From Hydrogenispora sp. (GTDB taxonomy: Bacteria; Bacillota; UBA4882; UBA10575), in assembly GCA_012837705.1 (NCBI GenBank), contig DUQQ01000097.1:1-37349 (forward strand): 37,349 nt of DNA, in the 5' to 3' direction. Shown piece after piece: positions 7,634-15,083 of this stretch. The translations under genes and the position numbers were made by a program. The notes beneath the pieces were generated by a model. That model was not told where the DNA came from and made no database searches. It was given only the letters and a program-made list of their open reading frames with translations. Positions within the stretch are counted from its first letter, which is position 1. Each line of letters begins with the position of its first letter.

Positions 7634-10107
7634 TTCATCACCATCTTCCTTTGGTTAAGTTTTTGCATTAATCCGGGACGCCCAGCCGGGATCACAATTT
7701 CCCGCATTACCGTGGTAAAATTAAACCCAAGGGCGTAGCCGGCAACCACTTCGTCCAGGTTCAAGCGGTGAAACTTCTCCGCCATCCGGTAAAAAAGGAG
7801 GCCGAAAAGGGCTCCAACCAGTAAGAAATAATGGTTTGGAAAGTAAGGAATACGGGCCCCCGACAGGCTAATCGTCGCCCACAACCATCCTCCGCCCAAG
7901 CTTGCAGCGTATATTCTCGGCAAGAAGCGGCTGAGCGCCGTCACTTTTCTTGGCTGCGAAGCTGCTTTCCCGGTTGTTTCCCGGTGCGGAAACAACAGAT
8001 CCAAATGGTGCAACACCGCTAGAATCGGCGCCTGATCCTGCAAGAAGATTATAACCGCCAGAATCAGCACGGCCAAGGCGGCGATGACTCCTTGTACTTC
8101 CCCCAGGAGCCGGGTGACCTCATTACGGACATCCGGTTGGAGGATCCCCGCCGGCAACGGTAAAATCCGGACCTCATCCGAATCGAAGAAACTATTGACT
8201 AGACGGGCGACTTCCTTCTGGTCATAGTCGGCATTCACAAAAAGTTCCACCTTTTCTCCAGGCAGGGTTTCCCCCCCTAAATAGCGGTCCAGAAGAGTTA
8301 CCGTCTTGGTAATCTCTTCATCCTTCAATTTCGGAAGGGACGACTTGATCTTTTCCAACTCCCCAATGATCAACAACACATTACTGGCCGAAAGCTCATC
8401 AAAACCCAGCTCTAAAGGAGTTAATCCTTGGCGTAAGGCCTCAAAGTCAAAAGCGGCAAATTGCTCTAAGCTGTCGTCGGTGACCCCCGTTAGCTCCGCC
8501 AAAGCGGCAAAACCGGTACTGCCTCCACCCAAAACACTTCCGACCTGATCCAACTGCCCGGCCAGCTTCGTCGTTTTCTGCTCCCAGTCGAGCAAGGTGT
8601 GGACCAAGGGATTAAACCGGTTGATAAAATCATCCAAAGCCTGTGCTTTGGCCCGTAAGTCCCCAATTAAGGCTTGAAGCTCGCGGTCGAGACGACCCAT
8701 CTTTTGGCCGAGGTCCCCAAAGTAACCCAGGTTCTGCGGGATAAAACCCAAGCGGGTAATGGCATGGATCCCTTCCAAACTACCAAGGGCTTTATCCAAT
8801 TGGTTTTCCACCCAACGGAGCCGGGCCAGATGATCGGCCATGTTTTGCAGTTCGTGGCTGGTCCCTTCGAGTAAAGAAGCGATCCTTTGGATCTTCGCCA
8901 GATCCGCATTGTCCGCATCAAGACCATTAATACTGTTCAACGCGGCCTGAATCGTCTCCGCCGCTGTGATCACTTGCCGCGCCTGCGTCGGTAACTCCTG
9001 GAAGGAGTTGAACTGGCCAAGGAAGCCAATGGCTTCGTCCAAAGCTTCCGCCAACTGCTGTTTAGGACTGTTGATAATGATACTTCCCACAATGTCCCCG
9101 GCTTTTTGGTCGTCACCCAAAATCCGCGCCGAGGCGCTGGTAAAATCGGCCGAATCGCCCTGAATAATCAGTCCCGGCAGCGCCCCGTCTTCCTCTTCGG
9201 CCGTAACTTTCACAATCACATCCTGGGCACTAACTCTTTCCCCAGCGGCCAAGGAATGCTCCGTATCATCAAAAAGAACCAAAAGGTCCCCCGGATTAAG
9301 TGTAACCCCTTGGGTCGGAATCACTTTTACCTGTCCGGCATAGGAAAGGAGAAACCGCTTCATCTCCGCCATAGTCAGGAGTAATGCTTCCTGGTCATCG
9401 CTGCTTTTTCCGGAAGTAACATTTCTAATCAGCGTCACACCACCCTTACCCGCCAGTAACTCGGTCAAATTACGTCCGACCTCAATCGGATTGTCCACAT
9501 GGTACCCAGCTGGAAATCCGATCTCGAGCAAACGGTAACTGGCCAAAAGCTCTTCCAGCGCCGCTTTGACCTCCTTCATCTTCGTGGCTTTTTCCAAAAT
9601 GACCGCAATACTACTCCCGTCGCGAAAGGCAAAACGCACCCCGGGAATCCGCTCCGCTTCTCGGATATAAAGATCAGCCACACTACTGGGGATTGCCGAC
9701 AAAGTCAACCGGGGTTCGGTCATAAGACTAAACCCACCCGCCCCCGGAATATCCCGAAAGTAATTGTTCAAATTGGTGTAAACCGCCTTTTTCCGATGCT
9801 TGGGAGCCAATCCGACAAAAACAGCGGTCTTCCCCGCAACACTGACGCCCACTTTAACGGTGGAGCCGGGGACACGCTCTTTAATAATCTCCTGGAGGCG
9901 GGCAACTGCCGTCTCTTTCAAATCGGTTCGGACTTGAAACAAGAGATCATACTCCCCCTGATCACCGATTAAACCGTCCACAGTTGCCGCGAAATAGCGG
10001 TCGGTTACTAAGCCAACCCCCGCTGCCACCAAGGACGCCAGGATAACACTTATTACAAACCAAATTAGGAGATCGCGAAAAAACCCTTCACGGAATATAC
10101 TTAACAT
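7630..10107 (-). CDS. Large ABC-associated membrane protein with giant extracytoplasmic domain
   Basis: An 825-residue protein I cannot name. Helix 1 is at about 12-35. Residues about 40-670 are soluble and presumably outside the inner membrane. They include an alpha/beta start (ERVPGSTVKVGVSV) and a long helical, coiled-coil-like part (about 350-560) rich in Leu, Gln and Asp. Three more helices follow at about 673-690, 733-750 and 759-776. The last 40 residues contain A-G-x3-G-x9-I-V-I-P (789-807), matching the spacing of the EAA coupling loop of importer permeases. The protein then ends without the usual following helices. GGAGGAG five bases before ATG 10107 fixes the start, although the frame opens at 10230. 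It is probably the partner of the ATPase it overlaps. Confidence 0.8.
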   Translation of the reverse strand: MLSIFREGFFRDLLIWFVISVILASLVAAGVGLVTDRYFAATVDGLIGDQGEYDLLFQVRTDLKETAVARLQEIIKERVPGSTVKVGVSVAGKTAVFVGLAPKHRKKAVYTNLNNYFRDIPGAGGFSLMTEPRLTLSAIPSSVADLYIREAERIPGVRFAFRDGSSIAVILEKATKMKEVKAALEELLASYRLLEIGFPAGYHVDNPIEVGRNLTELLAGKGGVTLIRNVTSGKSSDDQEALLLTMAEMKRFLLSYAGQVKVIPTQGVTLNPGDLLVLFDDTEHSLAAGERVSAQDVIVKVTAEEEDGALPGLIIQGDSADFTSASARILGDDQKAGDIVGSIIINSPKQQLAEALDEAIGFLGQFNSFQELPTQARQVITAAETIQAALNSINGLDADNADLAKIQRIASLLEGTSHELQNMADHLARLRWVENQLDKALGSLEGIHAITRLGFIPQNLGYFGDLGQKMGRLDRELQALIGDLRAKAQALDDFINRFNPLVHTLLDWEQKTTKLAGQLDQVGSVLGGGSTGFAALAELTGVTDDSLEQFAAFDFEALRQGLTPLELGFDELSASNVLLIIGELEKIKSSLPKLKDEEITKTVTLLDRYLGGETLPGEKVELFVNADYDQKEVARLVNSFFDSDEVRILPLPAGILQPDVRNEVTRLLGEVQGVIAALAVLILAVIIFLQDQAPILAVLHHLDLLFPHRETTGKAASQPRKVTALSRFLPRIYAASLGGGWLWATISLSGARIPYFPNHYFLLVGALFGLLFYRMAEKFHRLNLDEVVAGYALGFNFTTVMREIVIPAGRPGLMQKLNQRKMVMK

Positions 10108-10120
10108 AATATCTCCTCCA

Positions 10121-10152
10121 TGGTTACGATTATAGCATATCTTCCGTAACCA
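10121..10152 (-). promoter_or_regulatory. Promoter with operator-like inverted repeat for the ABC pair
   Basis: The minus strand has TGCTATAAT, an extended -10 with a perfect TATAAT at 10129-10134. It is framed by a perfect 8-bp inverted repeat, TGGTTACG (10121-10128) and CGTAACCA (10145-10152), with 16 bp between. Only one arm would be transcribed, so this is more likely a protein-binding operator than an RNA hairpin. The -35 is weak (TTATCG at 18 bp), consistent with a regulated promoter. Confidence 0.55.
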
Positions 10153-10191
10153 CGATAAAGGTAATTCTTGTTTGGCTATGCAGAAAATATT

Positions 10192-10321
10192 AGTCTGTCC
10201 TTCTCCCGGCGCTAAACATAACGCTGCCAATGATCAACTGCTGTTGTTCTCCAGGGCTTGTCGGTCACCTGGCTTTGATCCAATTCACTACGTACAAATC
10301 AACGTAACCAGCATGGTCGAC
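10192..10321. repeat. 130-bp structured intergenic repeat, copy A
   Basis: One of three related intergenic elements (others at 26378-26508 and 29891-30020), all in the same orientation and 130-131 bp long. Copies A and B share CAGAAAATA just outside, then AGTCTGTC and CGCTGCCAATG. The 3' half forms a stem, GTCGGTCACCTGG (10260-10272) with CCAGCATGGTCGAC (10308-10321), containing an inner TACGT/ACGTA hairpin. It occupies much of the 369-bp gap between the ABC operon and the dsrE-like gene. I see no convincing coding potential. Confidence 0.7.
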
Positions 10322-10351
10322 GGTCTACAAAATAACAAAAATAACAATCAA

Positions 10352-10379
10352 AAACCGAAGCGGGTTTCCTCTTCGGTTT
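10352..10379 (-). terminator. Minus-strand hairpin terminator without an obvious gene
   Basis: A 9-bp perfect stem AAACCGAAG/CTTCGGTTT with a 10-base loop is followed on the minus strand by a T-rich stretch (TTTTTGATTGTTATTTTTG). No minus-strand gene lies just upstream of it. It may shield the ABC operon from antisense transcription or end a small RNA. Confidence 0.5.
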
Positions 10380-10476
10380 CAGGGTAGACTATCTATAAAG
10401 CGGAGACGTTCTTTCGTCCATTCCGGGTTTGGCTTTCTTATTATCCATTTATCGATGCACAAAGGGGGTTACACGG

Positions 10477-10959
10477 TTGTCGCAAAAGAAGCCGTCGATC
10501 TGTATTATCTGCTTCAGTGGCGATCTGGATAAAAGCCTCTCGGCCTTAGCTATGGCTTGGACAGCTGCCGGGGAAGGGTTTACTGCCCACATTTTCTTTA
10601 CCTTCTGGGGACTCGCCCTCCTCCGCAAGGAGCGGGGTCGGGCCCAAAATATGCTGGAACGGCTCTTTAAACTCCTTTTACCGGTCGGTCCGGATAAACT
10701 AGGCCTGTCCAAGATGAACTTCGGCGGTCTGGGTGCAGTTTTCATGAACAAACTAATCCGTCAGCGTAAAACCGAATCCGTCGGTGAACTTCTGGAAATG
10801 GCCATGGAACGCCAGGTCAATTTTGTTGCTTGCCAAGGCACCCTGGAGATGCTCGGGATCACCGAATCCGAGTTGATCGACTATGAACATCTGTCCGTTG
10901 GCGACGTGACTACTTTTCTGCAATTGGCCCGGGAAGCCGCGATTCAATTGTTCATATAA
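10477..10959 (+). CDS. DsrE/DsrF/DrsH-like family protein
   Basis: A 160-residue protein of the DsrE-like superfamily, small alpha/beta proteins related to sulfur-carrier and sulfurtransferase subunits. The beta strand plus loop ICIICFSGDLDKSLSAL at the start, the AHIFFTFWGLALLR segment and the VNFVACQGTLEMLGI segment with a conserved-type Cys fit the family. I choose TTG 10477 because AAAGGGGG lies eight bases upstream; the frame itself opens at 10429. The next gene follows after about 220 bp with its own -10. The substrate is unknown. Confidence 0.75.
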   Translation: MSQKKPSICIICFSGDLDKSLSALAMAWTAAGEGFTAHIFFTFWGLALLRKERGRAQNMLERLFKLLLPVGPDKLGLSKMNFGGLGAVFMNKLIRQRKTESVGELLEMAMERQVNFVACQGTLEMLGITESELIDYEHLSVGDVTTFLQLAREAAIQLFI

Positions 10960-11112
10960 ATTCCCTTCCGCAATAACCCAAACCCGCCTGTAGTCGGCAT
11001 TACTCCTTCACTCCACTACTTTTCACCCTTGCTTCGGCCCAAAAGATGGAGTAAGATAAATTGTGTTCTTATTTTCCTTTTTCACGGGTATTTTCTTTTT
11101 TTTGCCTTTGAT

Positions 11113-11118
11113 TATAAT
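11113..11118 (+). promoter_or_regulatory. Perfect -10 box upstream of the AONS/KBL-family gene
   Basis: A TATAAT lies in a T-rich region with a weak -35 (ATTTTC at 17 bp). It is 59 bp before ATG 11177. If used, it makes the upstream GTG start at 11063 impossible for this transcript. Confidence 0.45.
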
Positions 11119-11176
11119 GCTTATTACGTTAGATCGGCAAGACAAAAGATCGCAACGGAATAAGCCCAAGGAGGAG

Positions 11177-12439
11177 ATGAAGATTAATTACGTAAGCAAA
11201 AACCTCAGTGATTTTCTGGAACTTCCCGATCGGGACATTTTCGCCAAAACCAAGCCTTTTTATGAATTCACCGAAGAACTAGCCGCCCATGAATACCACC
11301 ATTGGGCACGAATTCTAACCAGTCCATCCGAACGCCGGGTCAAAATTCTTGACCGTTACACCAATGAAGTACGCGAAATGGTCATGATGGCCTCCAATAA
11401 TTATCTGGGTTTGACCACCCATCCAGCTGTGGTTGAAGCCGCCCGGAAAGCACTGGAAAAATACGGTGCGGGCGCAGGTAGTGTCCCTTTACTCGGTGGC
11501 TACCTCGACCTCCATCGCGAACTCGAACATAAACTTGCCCAGATGAAAGGGTGTGAAGATGCCATCATCTTCACCTCTGGTTACTCTTCCAACGTCGGCT
11601 GTGTCTCCGCCCTGGTCCGCAAGAATGATGTGGCGATCAATGACCGCTTAAACCACGCCAGTATCATCGACGGGTGTTACCTGTCGGGCGGGACCCTCCG
11701 CACCTTCAAACATAATGACCTTGCCAGCTTAGAAAAGGTCTTGCAATCCACGGAAAAGCAGGGTTACAACGGAAAGCTAATCATCGTAGATGGCGTCTTC
11801 AGTATGGACGGAGACATCACTGATCTACCGGGGATCAAGGCCCTGGCCGACCGGTACCACGCCCGAATCATGATCGATGAAGCCCACGCCACCGGTGTAA
11901 TCGGTGAAAACGGACGCGGTACCCCCGAACACTTTAGCCTGGAAGGCCAGATTGATCTGGTGGCGGGAACACTAAGCAAGGCCTTGGCCGTAGTGGGCGG
12001 TTTTGTGGCTTCGTCGAAAGAAGTCGTGAATTACCTACGTTTCTACGCCAGGTCCCATATGTTCTCCACCGCACTGCCGCCCGCCTCGGCCGGCGCGCTC
12101 ATCGCCGGGATCGACGTCATTCAGAACGAACCCCAGTTACGAAAGAAATTATGGTCCAATATTAAATATATGATCTCCAATCTGAAGCAGATGGGTTTTA
12201 ACCTGGGCAATGCAGAAACCGCAATCATCCCCATTATCATCGGTGACGAAGACATCTTAAAGAAAATCAGCCGGGAAGTACACCAGGCGGGAATCTTCGT
12301 CAACTCCGTCTATTATCCGGCCGTCCCCAAAAAACTATCCCGTTTACGCCTCTCCTTAATGGCCACCCACACCCAGGAAGATTTAGACGACACCCTGGCC
12401 GTTCTCGAGCGGGTCGGCAAAAAGTACGGTTTGATCTGA
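11177..12439 (+). CDS. PLP-dependent alpha-oxoamine synthase-family enzyme (KBL/AONS/SPT-like)
   Basis: A 420-residue fold-type I PLP enzyme of the family that joins an amino acid to an acyl-CoA: glycine C-acetyltransferase, 8-amino-7-oxononanoate synthase, serine palmitoyltransferase. ASNNYLGL, KYGAGAGSVPLLGG, HASIIDG, IMIDEAHATGV and the PLP lysine in GTLSKALAVVGG are all present. SVPLLGG differs from the usual S-R-x-L-x-G-T, so the substrate may be non-standard. ATG 11177 is directly preceded by AAGGAGGAG, which is unusually close. A GTG at 11063 would add a hydrophobic segment of about 22 residues and a basic stretch. No biotin or threonine genes are nearby to settle the role. Confidence 0.82.
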   Translation: MKINYVSKNLSDFLELPDRDIFAKTKPFYEFTEELAAHEYHHWARILTSPSERRVKILDRYTNEVREMVMMASNNYLGLTTHPAVVEAARKALEKYGAGAGSVPLLGGYLDLHRELEHKLAQMKGCEDAIIFTSGYSSNVGCVSALVRKNDVAINDRLNHASIIDGCYLSGGTLRTFKHNDLASLEKVLQSTEKQGYNGKLIIVDGVFSMDGDITDLPGIKALADRYHARIMIDEAHATGVIGENGRGTPEHFSLEGQIDLVAGTLSKALAVVGGFVASSKEVVNYLRFYARSHMFSTALPPASAGALIAGIDVIQNEPQLRKKLWSNIKYMISNLKQMGFNLGNAETAIIPIIIGDEDILKKISREVHQAGIFVNSVYYPAVPKKLSRLRLSLMATHTQEDLDDTLAVLERVGKKYGLI

Positions 12440-12449
12440 ACCCTAAGCA

Positions 12450-12480
12450 AGAGACAGTCCAGCGCGGACTGTCTCTTTTA
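12450..12480 (+). terminator. Rho-independent terminator after the PLP enzyme gene
   Basis: An 11-bp perfect stem AGAGACAGTCC/GGACTGTCTCT with loop AGCGC, followed by TTTA, begins 11 bp after the stop codon. Confidence 0.85.
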
Positions 12481-12512
12481 ATTATCATAACTATACTATA
12501 CTATGTTCCTGA

Positions 12513-12593
12513 AAAGAGCTTTTTCCGTTGTCGTCGGGTTTAAATCCTCCAAGTTAGGCTTGGAATCAATTTTACGCCAACGAAAAAGCTTTT
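12513..12593 (-). terminator. Nested hairpin in the SASP 3' region
   Basis: Outer arms AGCTTTTTCCGTTG (12517-12530) and CAACGAAAAAGCT (12578-12590) pair with one bulge, and an inner hairpin TCCAAG/CTTGGA has loop TTAGG (12548-12564). Read on the minus strand the structure starts at the SASP stop and is followed by CTCTTTTC, so it probably acts as a terminator or a message-stabilising 3' structure. Confidence 0.5.
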
Positions 12594-12915
12594 AGTAGTG
12601 TTGATCGAGCGTGTTCAGATTTAAGTTTGGATTAGTCGTGTTCTGATTGTTCTGGTTCGCCAATCCGGCACGGAACCCTGCTTGCACGTTCGCTACCGCC
12701 TGTTGGGAAAGGGTTCTTTCCGCCGCTTCAATCATCCTCTTAACCATATGACCCCCAACCGCGCCACAATCACGGGCAGTCATATACCCCCAATAGTCAC
12801 CTTGGATCGGGGAAGTGTCAATATTTAATTCCTTGGAGATCTCGTACTTCATCTGATCCAACGCCTTTTTCGCCTGGGCATAAACAAGGGTATTACTTTT
12901 CTGACCAGCAGCCAT
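12592..12915 (-). CDS. Alpha/beta-type small acid-soluble spore protein
   Basis: A 107-residue protein that in its family coats and protects spore DNA. MKYEISKELNI (about 22-32) matches the first conserved block, including the germination-protease cleavage region. GDYWGYMTARDCGAVGGHMVKRMIE (split: GDYWGYMTARDC, then GAVGGHMVKRMIE) matches the second. It is longer than the usual 60-75 residues because of a Gln/Asn-rich tail (about 78-107), an insert after the first block and a longer start. AAAGGAGG precedes the ATG. Expression in the forespore under sigma-G is expected, but I found no convincing promoter. It stands alone, divergent from the next gene. Confidence 0.93.
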   Translation of the reverse strand: MAAGQKSNTLVYAQAKKALDQMKYEISKELNIDTSPIQGDYWGYMTARDCGAVGGHMVKRMIEAAERTLSQQAVANVQAGFRAGLANQNNQNTTNPNLNLNTLDQHY

Positions 12916-12995
12916 CTTTGAACCTCCTTTCTAAATGGTCTATTTGTAATCTGCCCAGCTAAACAAGGGGTTAAACGGCGTTTTCACTGGAAAAT

Positions 12996-13015
12996 ACGGC
13001 GGAAGATCCCGCCGT
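12996..13015. repeat. Hairpin in the divergent SASP / desulfurase-like promoter region
   Basis: A 7-bp perfect inverted repeat ACGGCGG/CCGCCGT with a 6-base spacer lies between two divergent genes. It is followed by only a short T run on the minus strand. It may be an operator or a transcription divider. Confidence 0.4.
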
Positions 13016-13083
13016 TGGTAACCCTTCACAACCCCCCTCCCTTAGGCATAGTATATTGGGAAAAAAGGCAGGGAGGCCATACA

Positions 13084-14493
13084 ATGGAGAAAAAATGGCA
13101 TGACCAAATACGCCGGAACATCCTTGGACTAGACACTGATATCCCTTTAAGTGATGGCACGCAGCGCCCTTACGTCAATCTAGATAATGCGGCCACCACA
13201 CCGCCGTTGGCCGCTGTCGTCCAGGCCGTCCAGTCCTTTCTTCCTTGGTATTCCAGTGTTCACCGGGGCTTCGGTTACAAATCCCAACTCTCCACCGAAG
13301 TCTATACGGAAGCGCGCCGGATTGTGCTGGATTTCTTTGGCGCCCCGGCGGATCAGTACATCGCCCTCTTTGTGAAGAATGCCAGCGAAGGCTTGAACAA
13401 GCTTTCACAACGGCTGCCCTTAGACGAAGCGGAAGTCCTGACCACTTGGATGGAACACCATTCCAACGACTTGCCTTGGCGGTTACGAAAACAAGCCCAG
13501 TTTATTCAGCTCACCAGAGACGGCTGCCTTGATCTGGCCGATCTGGAAAGAAAATTTAAAAAAGCGCGACGCCCCATCAAACTGGTTACGGTCTGTGGCG
13601 CTTCGAACGTCACCGGCCTCATTAACCCGATCCAGACCATCGCCGAACTTGCCCAGCATTATGGAGCCCAGCTTGTCGTCGATGCCGCCCAACTGGCTCC
13701 TCATTACCCCGTCCGGATGCAGGCGGGCAGAGCCCCCATCGATTTTTTAACGCTCTCCGGACACAAAATGTATGCCCCCTTTGGTTCCGGGCTCCTTCTT
13801 GGACCACTAGAAGCTTTTCGCGACGGCATCCCGGACCAAGTTGGCGGTGGTACAGTAATCGCCGTTTCCCGCGATGAAATCGTATTTGCGCCGCCCCCCG
13901 ACCGGGAAGAAGTGGGGACCCCTAACCTCCTCGGCGTCCTCGCCCTCGCGGTCGGTCTACGCTGGCTAGCCCGGAATAATTTTCCACGGCTGGTCGCCTA
14001 TGAGGCGGAACTCACCAAATACGCTTATGACCAGCTAAAATCGATTCCCGGCCTGACGCTATATGGACCGCCGCCGGAGCGTTACCCCCGTGTTGGGGTG
14101 ATCTCCTTCAACCTGGAAGGCATCCCCCACGGTTTAGTCGCGGCTTACCTCTCCTTTGAAGCCGGAATCGGGGTTCGGCACGGCTGTTTCTGCGCCCGTC
14201 CTTATGTCCATCATCTTTTAGGGTTATCCGAAGCCGAGATTATTTCCGCGGAAAACTTAGCAAAGGCGGGAAAAAAATGTCTTCTCCCGGGGATGGTCCG
14301 GATCAGTTTCGGCTTTTACAACACCCAAACCGAGATCGATCTGTTGGTCGACGCCTTAAAAACCCTTCGGACCGAGGAGGGGAAAATAAAAAACCGGTAC
14401 CGGATTGATCCGGCGACCGGCGAATATCTGCCCCGCATTGGAAATTTCAAAGCGGCGCTCTGGCGTCACACCAAAACCTTTTTTAATCCTTAG
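13084..14493 (+). CDS. Class V aminotransferase, cysteine desulfurase-like
   Basis: A 469-residue PLP enzyme of the SufS/CsdA-like group. NLDNAATTPP is at about 33-42. The PLP lysine is in LSGHKMYAPFGSG, and a possible catalytic Cys is in RHGCFCARPY, in the usual loop. Such enzymes release sulfur from cysteine or act on related substrates. It is about 50-60 residues longer than typical SufS, largely from a C-terminal extension (RYRIDPATGEYLPRIGNFK region). No suf or isc partner is next to it, so the substrate is open. GGGAGG seven bases before ATG 13084 sets the start. The end overlaps convergent pgsA by 11 bp. Confidence 0.85.
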   Translation: MEKKWHDQIRRNILGLDTDIPLSDGTQRPYVNLDNAATTPPLAAVVQAVQSFLPWYSSVHRGFGYKSQLSTEVYTEARRIVLDFFGAPADQYIALFVKNASEGLNKLSQRLPLDEAEVLTTWMEHHSNDLPWRLRKQAQFIQLTRDGCLDLADLERKFKKARRPIKLVTVCGASNVTGLINPIQTIAELAQHYGAQLVVDAAQLAPHYPVRMQAGRAPIDFLTLSGHKMYAPFGSGLLLGPLEAFRDGIPDQVGGGTVIAVSRDEIVFAPPPDREEVGTPNLLGVLALAVGLRWLARNNFPRLVAYEAELTKYAYDQLKSIPGLTLYGPPPERYPRVGVISFNLEGIPHGLVAAYLSFEAGIGVRHGCFCARPYVHHLLGLSEAEIISAENLAKAGKKCLLPGMVRISFGFYNTQTEIDLLVDALKTLRTEEGKIKNRYRIDPATGEYLPRIGNFKAALWRHTKTFFNP

Positions 14494-15016
14494 GCCCCCT
14501 CTTTGTCGGTATAAGCACTTTTTTCCATTTCCATAAATAATCCAGGCCCGAAAAGGCAGTTAAGAAGGCCGCAATATAGAGCACAATCTGCGCACCCGGC
14601 ACCGAAAGAATGGTCATGGTAATGGCAATAATTTGGGAAAAAGTCTTCACCTTGCCCCAAATTCCCGCTGCCACCGACAGCCCTCTCTTCTGTGCTTTGG
14701 CGCGCAAAGCGGTGATGAGGATCTCCCGGGCGAGAATGACCGCAACGACCCATCCACTGACTTTACCGAGCATAAAGAGGCTGTACAAGGCGCCACCAAT
14801 CAGAATTTTATCGGCAATGGGGTCAAAAGATTTCCCAAAATCACTGGATTCCTTACGGCGACGGGCCACATAACCGTCTAAACCGTCGGTCAAAGCGGCC
14901 ACAACAAAGATCACAGCCGCATAGATCTCTTTATGCTCCATCGGAATGAAAAGAAAAAAGAGACAGACCGGTGTCAGAATGATTCTTGAAAGCGTCAGAT
15001 AATCAGCTAATTTCAT
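14483..15016 (-). CDS. pgsA: CDP-diacylglycerol-glycerol-3-phosphate 3-phosphatidyltransferase
   Basis: A 177-residue integral membrane enzyme that makes phosphatidylglycerophosphate, the first committed step to phosphatidylglycerol. The CDP-alcohol phosphotransferase signature is complete: D-G-x2-[DG]-x2-A-R followed by G-x3-D-x3-D (DGLDGYVARR, then GKSFDPIADK). Several membrane helices flank it (about 8-24, 30-45, 85-105, 125-160). It lies 67 bp downstream of rimO, a neighbour pair frequent in Firmicutes. The 3' end overlaps the convergent desulfurase-like gene. Confidence 0.93.
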   Translation of the reverse strand: MKLADYLTLSRIILTPVCLFFLFIPMEHKEIYAAVIFVVAALTDGLDGYVARRRKESSDFGKSFDPIADKILIGGALYSLFMLGKVSGWVVAVILAREILITALRAKAQKRGLSVAAGIWGKVKTFSQIIAITMTILSVPGAQIVLYIAAFLTAFSGLDYLWKWKKVLIPTKRGPKD

Positions 15017-15083
15017 CTATTATCACCACAATTTAATTAATACCGGATTTTTACAAAGTTCGACACTAGAATGGAAATATCCT

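Noticed and set aside
9499-9972. 157-codon plus-strand open frame
   Set aside because: Antisense to the 825-residue membrane protein; no recognisable domain or ribosome site.
10172-10387. 71-codon plus-strand open frame upstream of the dsrE-like gene
   Set aside because: It runs through repeat copy A and a terminator hairpin, has no ribosome site, and the matching frames of copies B and C are not conserved as protein.
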